From positions 434,001-498,000 of the forward strand of contig CAMTVQ010000001.1 of assembly GCA_947085255.1 (NCBI GenBank): a stretch of DNA of 64,000 nt, read 5' to 3'. The position numbers were made by a program, and so were the translations under genes. Source of the stretch: CAMTVQ01 sp947085255 (lineage in GTDB: Bacteria; Bacteroidota; Bacteroidia; Sphingobacteriales; Sphingobacteriaceae). Each line of letters starts with the position of its first letter. Within the stretch, counting starts at the first letter, position 1. The notes under the pieces are model-generated. The model saw only the letters and a program-made list of their open reading frames with translations, searched no databases and was not told the origin of the DNA. Shown in pieces: positions 17,060 to 24,490 of this stretch.

Positions 17060-18985
17060 TTACTGCTGCAATTCCATTATTTTTTCGGCTAATGTATCCC
17101 ACTCGGTTTGCAACTGTTGTAGTTTGTTTTTACTCACTGCATAACTCTCATTTACCACTTTTAGCTTGCTAGCATCTGAATAAATTTCTTCTTGAGCTAA
17201 CTGATGCTCTATTTCACTTTTTTCTGTTTCGCACTCGGCAATAGCATTTTCAATTTTTTCTAATTGCTGATTGAGTTTCTTCAAATCTACCGATGCCTGC
17301 TGTTGGTTGCCTGACACTTGAGGTGCTACAGCTTTAGTTTCGGGCTGTATTTTTTCTTTATTGCTTTCTACTTTTGGCTTACTATCTACTACCCGTTTAC
17401 TCATCCATTCTTCATACTCGGCATACGTGCCTGGATATTCTTTTATTTTTTGATCTTCTATCCACCAAATTTTATTGGCTACATTATCTAAAAAGTACCT
17501 ATCATGGGATACTGCAATAAAAGTACCTTCAAACTGTTGAAGTGCTTGAATAAGAATATTTACCGATTGTATATCCAAGTGATTGGTAGGCTCATCCAGT
17601 ATCAACAAGTTAGCATCGGACGTAATTGCTTTGGCTAATGCCACACGCGATTTTTCACCACCTGAAAGCACTTTTATCTTTTTGTATACATCATCACCAC
17701 CAAATAGAAAACAACCCAATAACGAGCGAATTTCTGTTTCGCTATACGCAGGTGCAAATGCCTGCAACTCGGCTATAATTTCGTTTTCGAGATGCAAACT
17801 CTCCAGCTGATGCTGCGCAAAAAAGGTTTGCGTAACGTTGTGGCCTGTTGCTATTTTACCCTCACATGTTTCTACACCAGCTATAATGCGCAGCAGGGTT
17901 GATTTTCCTTTACCATTGGCACCAATTAAGGCAATTTTATCTCCTTTTTCTATCAACCCCTCGGCTTGGCTAAGTATCGGATTACTAGGGTAGGATTTGT
18001 TTATATCTTCAAGCGCACAAACATGCCTGCCCGAAACTTTAGAAAATTTGAAACTAAAAAATACACTCGCTGCATCGTTTTCCACATCCGAAACACGATC
18101 CATACGATCCAATGCCTTGATACGCGATTGTGCCATTTTGGCCTTTGATGCTTTTGCCCTAAAACGATCGATAAGCTTTTCTTCCTGCTTAATAAACTGC
18201 TGTTGGTTTTTAAATTGATTACGCTGAATTTCGTCGCGTAGCTCTTTTTCTTGCAGGTAAAACGAGTAATTACCGTGATAAAGGGTAAGTCCTCCGTTTT
18301 TAGATTCTACAATTTTGCTTACCGTACGGTCTAAGAAATACCGATCATGCGACACAATGATATATGCTCCTTCAAAACTGGAAAGATACGTTTCCAACCA
18401 CTTAATAGAAGGTAAATCCAAGTGATTGGTAGGCTCATCTAACAACAGTAAATCGGGTTTTTGTAGTAATATTTTTGCCAACATTACGCGCATTCGCCAA
18501 CCTCCCGAAAACTCTTTTAACGGACGGTGCGTGTCGGCAGTGCTAAAACCCAAACCTGCCAAAATTTCTTCGGCACGGTACTGAATATTGTAGCCATCGA
18601 GCGCTTCAAACTCTTCTTGACGATTACTCAGTTTATTCAGAATATCATCTGAATAATCGGTTTCCATCAATTTTAGCAACTCTTCTATTTCATCGTGTAA
18701 TTGATTCTGACGCTCAAAAGCTTCCATCGCCACATGCAAAATGCTATGATCACTTTGATACGACAATAAATCTTGATTAAGGAACCCGATTTTGAGGTCT
18801 TTTGCACTCGACAAAGTACCTGAAGTAACTTTATAGTCGCCTACTAAAATTTTGAGTAATGTTGACTTTCCGGCACCATTAGGACCTATCAACCCATAGC
18901 GTTCATTAGGTTTTATGTGCCAACTGGCTTCATCATACAAGGCACGCGAGCCAAATTCGAACGTAATATTATTTAAAGAAATCAT
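17060..18985 (-). CDS. ABC-F family ATPase (Uup/EttA-like, ribosome-associated)
   Basis: The product has 641 residues and two ABC domains with no membrane segments. The first has Walker A GPNGAGKST, signature SGGWRMRV and Walker B LLLLDEPTNHLD. The second has GANGKGKST, LSGGEKSRVALAKA and LLILDEPTNHLD. A basic interdomain linker lies near residues 235-320, and a C-terminal coiled coil (about 575-641) is of the Uup kind. ABC-F proteins bind the ribosomal E site and ease stalled translation; some confer antibiotic resistance, but nothing here points to resistance. The ATG at 18985 is the usual family start (MISLNNITFEFGSRALYD). It is divergent from the GT-C-like gene and co-directional with the T9SS plug gene, 19 bp apart, so probably co-transcribed. 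Confidence 0.93.
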   Translation of the reverse strand: MISLNNITFEFGSRALYDEASWHIKPNERYGLIGPNGAGKSTLLKILVGDYKVTSGTLSSAKDLKIGFLNQDLLSYQSDHSILHVAMEAFERQNQLHDEIEELLKLMETDYSDDILNKLSNRQEEFEALDGYNIQYRAEEILAGLGFSTADTHRPLKEFSGGWRMRVMLAKILLQKPDLLLLDEPTNHLDLPSIKWLETYLSSFEGAYIIVSHDRYFLDRTVSKIVESKNGGLTLYHGNYSFYLQEKELRDEIQRNQFKNQQQFIKQEEKLIDRFRAKASKAKMAQSRIKALDRMDRVSDVENDAASVFFSFKFSKVSGRHVCALEDINKSYPSNPILSQAEGLIEKGDKIALIGANGKGKSTLLRIIAGVETCEGKIATGHNVTQTFFAQHQLESLHLENEIIAELQAFAPAYSETEIRSLLGCFLFGGDDVYKKIKVLSGGEKSRVALAKAITSDANLLILDEPTNHLDIQSVNILIQALQQFEGTFIAVSHDRYFLDNVANKIWWIEDQKIKEYPGTYAEYEEWMSKRVVDSKPKVESNKEKIQPETKAVAPQVSGNQQQASVDLKKLNQQLEKIENAIAECETEKSEIEHQLAQEEIYSDASKLKVVNESYAVSKNKLQQLQTEWDTLAEKIMELQQ

Positions 18986-19112
18986 GCGGCGCGAAGATAC
19001 AAAATGCGATTTGCATGATTACCAACAAAACAACTATTACAGCTTAATTTCATGTAGTAAAAAATGTATTTTTGACCAAAATTATTACTGTTTACCTGTA
19101 TTTTTTAATCCC

Positions 19113-20777
19113 TTGGAAGAAAACAAACATTGTATTAATCCCCTATTATTGATAGGAGGCGCATTATTAGCTATTCCTTCGCTACTGGTTATCATTACAT
19201 CAATATGTTTTATTTTAAACATTCCTATTACACAATTTCATTTTCCGATTGCTTGTATATTAAGTATAACAGGTATTTATTTTTTCTACACAACAAATCA
19301 CAACGTATTTATTAACTATATTTTACACATAGCAGCGCCTGCTTTATTACTCGTAACTGGCGCACTATTTTGTGCAGGTTCGTTTTACGATTTATCATTC
19401 GACGGGCAATGGTACCACCAAGAAGCTGTTTTGCAGCTATTAAATGGATGGAATCCATTTAATAGCGCATTACCAACACGTTCTGCTTCCATTTCGGATG
19501 CCGAGATATGGGTTAATCATTATCCACAAGGCGCATGGTATGCTGCTTCCTGCATAGTTTCGTTTATAGAAAAAATAGAACAAGGAAAAGCTGTCAATTT
19601 TATTTTACTAATAAGCAGCATTTTTATAGTTGCAGCAACACTAAAAGAACTGGGTATAAAAAACAGTCTTGCTTGGTTATTTGCTATACTAATTGGTCTT
19701 AATCCTGTCACAATATACCAAATGTGCACTTTTTATGTAGACACACAAGTAGCAAGCTGTATTAGTATTATTGTAGCATTATGCATTTTAATAATGCTAC
19801 AACAACAACGATTTTATTACTTATTACTTTTTTTGATAAGCATTTATGCCATAAATTTAAAATTTACTAGTGCAGTATATGTCACTATATTATGGGCAGG
19901 ATTATTTATTTATCAATATATTAAACAACAAAAAAGCAGTGCTTTTTTTACGCTAAAAGTAGGATGTACTACATTTTTGTTAGCCATAATTGTAGTTGGG
20001 TATGGATCGTTTGTGAAGAACACGCTTACAAAGCAACATCCATTTTATCCAGTAATGGGACCCGATAATGTTGGCCACATTGTGGCAAGAATACCCATGT
20101 CGGCAAATTTTATAGATAAAAATAGATTTGAAAAAATGGCAATGAGCACCTTTGCTATACCCACATTTTCGAGAGCTCCACTAGAAAGCACGTTTAAAAT
20201 CCCTTTTACAAAAATGGATTTAATGTATGTATCACAATTTAAACGACCTGATTCTGAAATGAGTGGATTTGGTCCTTTTTATGCTGAAATATTTATCTTA
20301 ATACTCATTTTGCTTTTCCTTATTATAGGTAAAATACCACGTAAAGCACGTTGGATTTTAGGATATATAGCATTAGTAATATGCATAAGTGTATTTATTA
20401 ATCCTGAAGCATATTATGCACGATATGCACCTCAATTTTATTTGATTCCTATCTGTATTTACTTCTGTAGCTTCTTAGCTGTACGCAGCAAAGCACTTTA
20501 TACACTGCAAATTATTATTGGTTTATTGTTTATATATAATGCAGGCGCAATAATATATGTAAATACACTATATCAAAACACTATTAAAAAAGCCGTTATC
20601 GACGAACTTACCACAATTAAAAGCAGCGAAAAAACAGTCCTTTTGTATACAGTATGGTCTTCGTCAAAAAGAAGATTGGAGGAAGCTGGAATTCGTTATC
20701 AACCAGCAGAAGCTACTGTTACCCTTGAAAATAATTTATTTAGCACTTATAATCAAACTAATTACACGTTAAAATAA
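19113..20777 (+). CDS. Multi-pass membrane protein, GT-C glycosyltransferase-like
   Basis: This is a strongly hydrophobic protein with about 11-13 predicted membrane helices and an acidic motif in its first large loop (SFDGQWYHQEAV, then LLNGWNPF). That layout, Asp-Gly followed by Tyr-His after the first helices, resembles GT-C glycosyltransferases that use polyprenyl-phosphate sugars. It ends 1 bp before a UbiA phosphoribosyltransferase gene, which could make its donor. The start is uncertain. The frame is open from 18915, with an ATG at 18984 that overlaps the divergent ABC-F start codon, but the next 43 residues look non-membrane. I prefer TTG at 19113, which follows a TATTTTTG box at 19067-19074. 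The substrate cannot be read from the sequence. Confidence 0.6.
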   Translation: MEENKHCINPLLLIGGALLAIPSLLVIITSICFILNIPITQFHFPIACILSITGIYFFYTTNHNVFINYILHIAAPALLLVTGALFCAGSFYDLSFDGQWYHQEAVLQLLNGWNPFNSALPTRSASISDAEIWVNHYPQGAWYAASCIVSFIEKIEQGKAVNFILLISSIFIVAATLKELGIKNSLAWLFAILIGLNPVTIYQMCTFYVDTQVASCISIIVALCILIMLQQQRFYYLLLFLISIYAINLKFTSAVYVTILWAGLFIYQYIKQQKSSAFFTLKVGCTTFLLAIIVVGYGSFVKNTLTKQHPFYPVMGPDNVGHIVARIPMSANFIDKNRFEKMAMSTFAIPTFSRAPLESTFKIPFTKMDLMYVSQFKRPDSEMSGFGPFYAEIFILILILLFLIIGKIPRKARWILGYIALVICISVFINPEAYYARYAPQFYLIPICIYFCSFLAVRSKALYTLQIIIGLLFIYNAGAIIYVNTLYQNTIKKAVIDELTTIKSSEKTVLLYTVWSSSKRRLEEAGIRYQPAEATVTLENNLFSTYNQTNYTLK

Positions 20778-20778
20778 T

Positions 20779-21651
20779 ATGTTACACTACATTAAATTAA
20801 TGCGTGTACAACAATGGATTAAAAATCTGTTAGTATTTGCTCCTTTACTTTTCTCTGTTAATTTATTAAACATTGTGATGCTAAAACAAGCTATACTGGC
20901 TTTTTTGGCTTTTAGTTTATTAGCATCTACTGTGTATATTATTAATGACATTATAGACTTAGAAAAAGACAAGCTACATCCACGCAAAATGTACCGCCCG
21001 TTACCAAGTGGTACTATTAGCATCACCAATGCATGTATATTATTGGTAATGTGCTTGATAGGTAGTTTTACTATTGCATTACAGTTGCCTGCTTATTTTA
21101 GCGGCATATTGATACTGTACATTTTACTGAATATATCTTACAGCGTTTTTCTTAAAAATATTAGCCTAATCGATTGTTTTTGCATTGCCTTAGGATTTAT
21201 ACTACGCGTACTGGCTGGCTGCTATGCAATAGGTGTGGTAGCATCTGATTTTATATTAATCGTTACCTTTTTTCTTGCTCTATTTTTAGTATTTATAAAA
21301 CGAAAATCGGAACTTATAATTCTTACCACTAGTTCTACTGCTCACAGAAAATCACTCGATGGTTATTCCGAATCATTACTAAATACCTATATTTTCATAT
21401 GCACCACTATTACGCTCATTGGCTATTTGTTTTATAGCATTGACGAGAATACTATACGTGTATTTGGCAACGATTACTTAAAATACTCTTTACTTTTTGT
21501 TACCTATGGCATGTTCAGGTTTATACAACTTGGCGAAGGAAAGGAATACAATGGCGAAGGAGACCCAACAACATTAATACTTAATGACCGAGCAATACAG
21601 CTTAGTATTTTGCTATGGATAATATATGTAGCCGTTGTAATATATGCATAG
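20779..21651 (+). CDS. UbiA-family polyprenyl-phosphate phosphoribosyltransferase (DPPR synthase-like)
   Basis: The product has 290 residues and about nine membrane helices. It begins LMRVQQWIKNLLVFAPL and carries the Asp-rich motif NDIIDLEKDKLHPRKMYRPL at about residues 56-75, then KRKSEL and a YSESLLNTY segment. NDxxDxxxDxxHPxKxxRP is characteristic of decaprenyl-phosphate phosphoribosyltransferases, which join phosphoribosyl pyrophosphate to a polyprenyl phosphate. True UbiA/MenA prenyltransferases lack the HPxK-RP extension. It begins 1 bp after the GT-C-like gene and overlaps the HAD gene by 8 bp, so the three are almost certainly one operon. The actual polyprenol length and product are not known. 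Confidence 0.85.
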   Translation: MLHYIKLMRVQQWIKNLLVFAPLLFSVNLLNIVMLKQAILAFLAFSLLASTVYIINDIIDLEKDKLHPRKMYRPLPSGTISITNACILLVMCLIGSFTIALQLPAYFSGILILYILLNISYSVFLKNISLIDCFCIALGFILRVLAGCYAIGVVASDFILIVTFFLALFLVFIKRKSELIILTTSSTAHRKSLDGYSESLLNTYIFICTTITLIGYLFYSIDENTIRVFGNDYLKYSLLFVTYGMFRFIQLGEGKEYNGEGDPTTLILNDRAIQLSILLWIIYVAVVIYA

Positions 21652-22255
21652 TAAAAAGGAAATTGTTGTATTCGATTTCGATGGCACTTTATACGCAAAG
21701 GATAGCTTAATAATGTTCTGCAGATTCGTTTATCAACATAAACCAAGGCAACTCATTTATTTTCCGATACAAGTTATTGGACTTGTATTGTACACATTGA
21801 GACTAATAGATACTCAAAAGTTTAAAAATATTTTTCTGCTCTATTTAAAAAATATCCCCGAAGAAGAGGTAAGACAATTAGCAGACACTTTTTGGGCTAA
21901 TGCGTATCCGAAACACTTTAATGCTACAGTAATTGAACGACTCCAAGAACATCAAAACAAAGGCGATTTAGTAATATGCATTACCGCTTCGCCTGTTATT
22001 TATCTTCAACCTATATATGCATTATTAAGTTTATCACTAATTATAGGCACAGAACTAGAACTAAAAAACAAACAATATACCATTAGAGGTAAAAATTGTA
22101 AGGGAAAAGAAAAAATCAATCGATTAATTGAATTCTTTCCAGAAAACGTGAGAATAACATCTGCTTACAGCGATAGCTATGCAGATGCACCGTTATTTGA
22201 GTTAGCAGAAAGGGCCTATTTTGTTAAACAAAATCGTATCTTTTTATTACATTAA
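21644..22255 (+). CDS. HAD-IB family phosphatase
   Basis: The product has 203 residues. HAD motif I is VVFDFDGTLYAKDS with nucleophile Asp11 and acid/base Asp13; motif II is CITASP; a basic NCKGKEK precedes motif IV, AYSDSYADAP. This is the subclass I cap architecture of SerB-like and lipid-linked substrate phosphatases. The gene overlaps the UbiA gene by 8 bp. In other bacteria UbiA proteins of this type are sometimes fused to such HAD domains, so removing the 5-phosphate from polyprenyl-phosphoribose is a reasonable guess. Phosphoserine phosphatase is the main alternative but does not fit the operon. It is convergent with the CoA-transferase gene with only 4 bp between stops and no visible terminator. 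Confidence 0.82.
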   Translation: MHSKKEIVVFDFDGTLYAKDSLIMFCRFVYQHKPRQLIYFPIQVIGLVLYTLRLIDTQKFKNIFLLYLKNIPEEEVRQLADTFWANAYPKHFNATVIERLQEHQNKGDLVICITASPVIYLQPIYALLSLSLIIGTELELKNKQYTIRGKNCKGKEKINRLIEFFPENVRITSAYSDSYADAPLFELAERAYFVKQNRIFLLH

Positions 22256-22259
22256 CCTA

Positions 22260-22916
22260 TTATATTACCATTTCTGGAACATCCCCTTCAATAATCAGTT
22301 TACCAGCAGTTGCATTCTTAATTTCATCAACACTAATACCCGGAGCGCGTTCAAGTAGTTTAAATCCACCTTGTGGCAATACATCATATACCCCAAATTC
22401 GGTAACAATTTTTTTGATGCAACGCACCCCTGTAAGTGGCAAGCTACATGTAGCCAGTAATTTACTCTCGCCTGCTTTGTTTACCTGTTGCATGGCAACA
22501 ATAATATTTTTAGCAGAAGCAACTAAGTCCATTGCCCCACCCATACCTTTTACCATTTTACCCGGAATTTTCCAGTTGGCTATATCTCCGTTTTCGGATA
22601 CTTCCATAGCTCCTAATATGGTTAAATCTACTTTTTGAGCGCGTATCATGCCAAAGCTCATTGCCGAATCAAATATTGATGAACCTGGCAAAGTTGTTAC
22701 CGTTTGTTTACCCGCATTAATTAAATCTGCATCTTCTTCTCCTGCGTGCGGAAAAGGTCCCATGCCTAATAATCCATTTTCGGATTGCAATACCACATTT
22801 AATCCTTGGGGAATATAATTGGCCACTAATGTGGGGATACCTATGCCTAAATTTACATACATTCCATCTTGCACTTCGCGTGCTATGCGTTTGGCTATTC
22901 CTATTTTATCTAACAT
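22260..22916 (-). CDS. scoB: 3-oxoacid CoA-transferase subunit B
   Basis: The product has 218 residues and the family hallmark SENGLLGMGPFP, whose Glu is the catalytic residue that forms the glutamyl-CoA thioester in succinyl-CoA:3-ketoacid CoA-transferases. It also shows YVNLGIGIPTLVANYIP and LPGSSIFDSAMSF. With subunit A it transfers CoA between succinyl-CoA and acetoacetate, linking ketone bodies or branched amino acid catabolism to the TCA cycle. It lies 147 bp downstream of the subunit A gene on the same strand. The intervening sequence holds a short octamer repeat and no obvious terminator. Confidence 0.93.
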   Translation of the reverse strand: MLDKIGIAKRIAREVQDGMYVNLGIGIPTLVANYIPQGLNVVLQSENGLLGMGPFPHAGEEDADLINAGKQTVTTLPGSSIFDSAMSFGMIRAQKVDLTILGAMEVSENGDIANWKIPGKMVKGMGGAMDLVASAKNIIVAMQQVNKAGESKLLATCSLPLTGVRCIKKIVTEFGVYDVLPQGGFKLLERAPGISVDEIKNATAGKLIIEGDVPEMVI

Positions 22917-22925
22917 ACTAATTGG

Positions 22926-22949
22926 TTCATTGATTCATTAGTTCATTAG
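22926..22949. repeat. Three tandem octamers TTCATTGA/TTCATTAG
   Basis: TTCATTGA, TTCATTAG and TTCATTAG stand in tandem 10 bp upstream of the scoB start codon. They belong to the class of very short intergenic tandem repeats also seen near 30.1, 33.7 and 63.5 kb. They contain many TAA/TGA/ATG-like triplets on the minus strand. Confidence 0.7.
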
Positions 22950-23063
22950 GTATACTGCTACCAATGAATTTTATCAAGCATTTAATTTAAACTATTCTAT
23001 CTATAGGTTTTAAATATGGCAATAATTAACAGATACCGTATTACCAATTAACTATTGAACTGA

Positions 23064-23768
23064 TTAACTAATGACAGTTCGTTGTTCTATACGTTTTTCA
23101 TAATTCGTTCCTTGAAAAACACGGTGTACATAAATACCTGGCAGATGAATAAACTGGGGATCAAGCTCACCCGCAGGCACCAATTCTTCTACCTCTACAA
23201 TGGTTATTTTACCACTCATAGCCACCAAGGGATTAAAGTTGCGAGCCGTCATGCGGAACATCAGATTACCGTGTGCATCCCCTTTCCAAGCCTTTACAAT
23301 GGCAAAATCAGGTTCAAAGGCATATTCCATCAGATATTCTTTTTCTTCTCCGTTGAAGGTAAACTTGCGTACTTCCTTACCAATGGCAATTTCAGTTCCT
23401 ACACCCGCAGGTGTAAATATTGCCGGCATACCATAGCCTTTAGCCATTAAACGTGTGGCTAAGGTTCCTTGTGGCACTAAATCAACCTCCAACTCACCGC
23501 TCAACATTTGGCGTTCAAATTCTGCATTTTCTCCTACGTAGCTGGAAATCATTTTCTTTACCTGCTTTTTTTGAAGCAATAACCCCAAGCCAAAATCATC
23601 TACTCCTGCATTATTGGATATACAGGTTAAATCCTTAATATTGGATTGCACCAATGCAGCGATACAATTTTCGGGAATACCACACAATCCAAATCCACCA
23701 ACAGCAAGGGTCATTCCGTCTTTAATTCCTTTAATAGCCTCTTGGGCATTGGCAACTACTTTATTCAT
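23064..23768 (-). CDS. scoA: 3-oxoacid CoA-transferase subunit A
   Basis: The product has 234 residues. It begins MNKVVANAQEAIKGIKDGMT followed by AVGGFGLCGIPENCI, the CoA-binding glycine motif of subunit A. ISNNAGVDDFGLGLLL and a VGTEIAIGKEVR segment also fit. It is the first gene of the two-subunit CoA-transferase operon. The order A then B is the usual one. The upstream 69 bp to the divergent small secreted protein gene must hold both promoters. Confidence 0.93.
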   Translation of the reverse strand: MNKVVANAQEAIKGIKDGMTLAVGGFGLCGIPENCIAALVQSNIKDLTCISNNAGVDDFGLGLLLQKKQVKKMISSYVGENAEFERQMLSGELEVDLVPQGTLATRLMAKGYGMPAIFTPAGVGTEIAIGKEVRKFTFNGEEKEYLMEYAFEPDFAIVKAWKGDAHGNLMFRMTARNFNPLVAMSGKITIVEVEELVPAGELDPQFIHLPGIYVHRVFQGTNYEKRIEQRTVIS

Positions 23769-23837
23769 ATTAAAATCATTTGGCTGGCTAAATTAAGTTT
23801 TTTTACCACGCCTAAAAACTATTTGATACATTAGCAC

Positions 23838-24227
23838 ATGTTCAAAAAAACAGTACTTTTTTGTTTGCCATTTGTATTTGCTGCTATTTGTGCCACAGCA
23901 CAAGATGGCAACGTAAAGCTTATCAGTAAAAAAAGAAAAATACTGCGAGTAATAGAACTTGATGTAAAGAAAAACAGCATTTACACTAATATAGATCCTC
24001 AATTTATTTACACCAGCCTTTCTGTAGAGTTAATGGATAGTATAAACCCTGTGAACGCCTATCTATTTTTAGGTGATACCGAAAAGGTAAATATCTCTTT
24101 CAAGGAAGGAACTACACTATCTACACTCTTATTGGCTGCAAAGCCGTTACATTACTTGAGCTTTTTTAGTGGTAATTATGAAGGAAAAGTCCGTTTTAGA
24201 TTAGTGTATAAGAAAGCGGATAGATAG
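23838..24227 (+). CDS. Small secreted protein of unknown function
   Basis: The product has 129 residues. The N-terminal 21 residues are a signal peptide (MFKKTVLFCLPFVFAAICAT, then AQDG). The mature part is rich in beta-strand-forming residues, with no cysteines and no motif I recognise. It ends KVRFRLVYKKADR. It is divergent from scoA and lies 51 bp upstream of the Cys-rich small gene, which has its own promoter. Periplasmic or surface location is likely from the signal peptide. Confidence 0.7.
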   Translation: MFKKTVLFCLPFVFAAICATAQDGNVKLISKKRKILRVIELDVKKNSIYTNIDPQFIYTSLSVELMDSINPVNAYLFLGDTEKVNISFKEGTTLSTLLLAAKPLHYLSFFSGNYEGKVRFRLVYKKADR

Positions 24228-24239
24228 TTGCAATTTTAA

Positions 24240-24271
24240 TTTGGATTTAATCTAAATAGCTGTTACTTTTG
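24240..24271 (+). promoter_or_regulatory. Consensus Bacteroidota promoter before the Cys-rich small gene
   Basis: TTTG at 24240-24243, a 20-bp spacer and TACTTTTG at 24264-24271 match both boxes of the consensus. The ATG follows only 7 bp after the last G, so the mRNA would be leaderless or have a leader of very few bases. Confidence 0.65.
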
Positions 24272-24278
24272 TAGTATA

Positions 24279-24440
24279 ATGCTACAACAAACCGAAAGCT
24301 TTTCTGTAAACCTTTTACCCACCGACCCTGAGTCGTTTAAAGGGCTAAATTGTTTTTTAGCCTGTAGTGGTTGTTTTAAAAAATGTTGTAAAAAACACAA
24401 GAACGGCAAGCGCTGTAAAAGTTGCCCTGGTCGCAAATAA
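24279..24440 (+). CDS. 53-residue Cys/Lys-rich small protein
   Basis: The ORF begins MLQQTESFSVNLLPTDPESF and ends KNGKRCKSCPGRK, with seven cysteines (CFLACSGCFKKCCKKHK, then CKSC) in the last 30 residues. It has no signal peptide. A consensus promoter ends just before the ATG and a hairpin terminator follows the stop, so it is framed as an independent transcription unit, which supports it being real despite its size. The Cys spacing could bind zinc or an Fe-S cluster; that is a guess. I do not recognise a family. Confidence 0.65.
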   Translation: MLQQTESFSVNLLPTDPESFKGLNCFLACSGCFKKCCKKHKNGKRCKSCPGRK

Positions 24441-24470
24441 AAAAGCCCACACATTCGTGTAGGCCATTTT
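24441..24470. terminator. Bidirectional hairpin terminator
   Basis: GCCCACACATTCGTGTAGGC at 24445-24464 forms a GCC/GGC plus ACAC/GTGT stem with one internal mismatch and an ATTC loop. It is preceded by an A run and followed by TTTT, so it can serve both the plus-strand Cys-rich gene and the minus-strand OmpA gene that converge here. Confidence 0.65.
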
Positions 24471-24490
24471 ATTATTACAATTCCCTTTTA

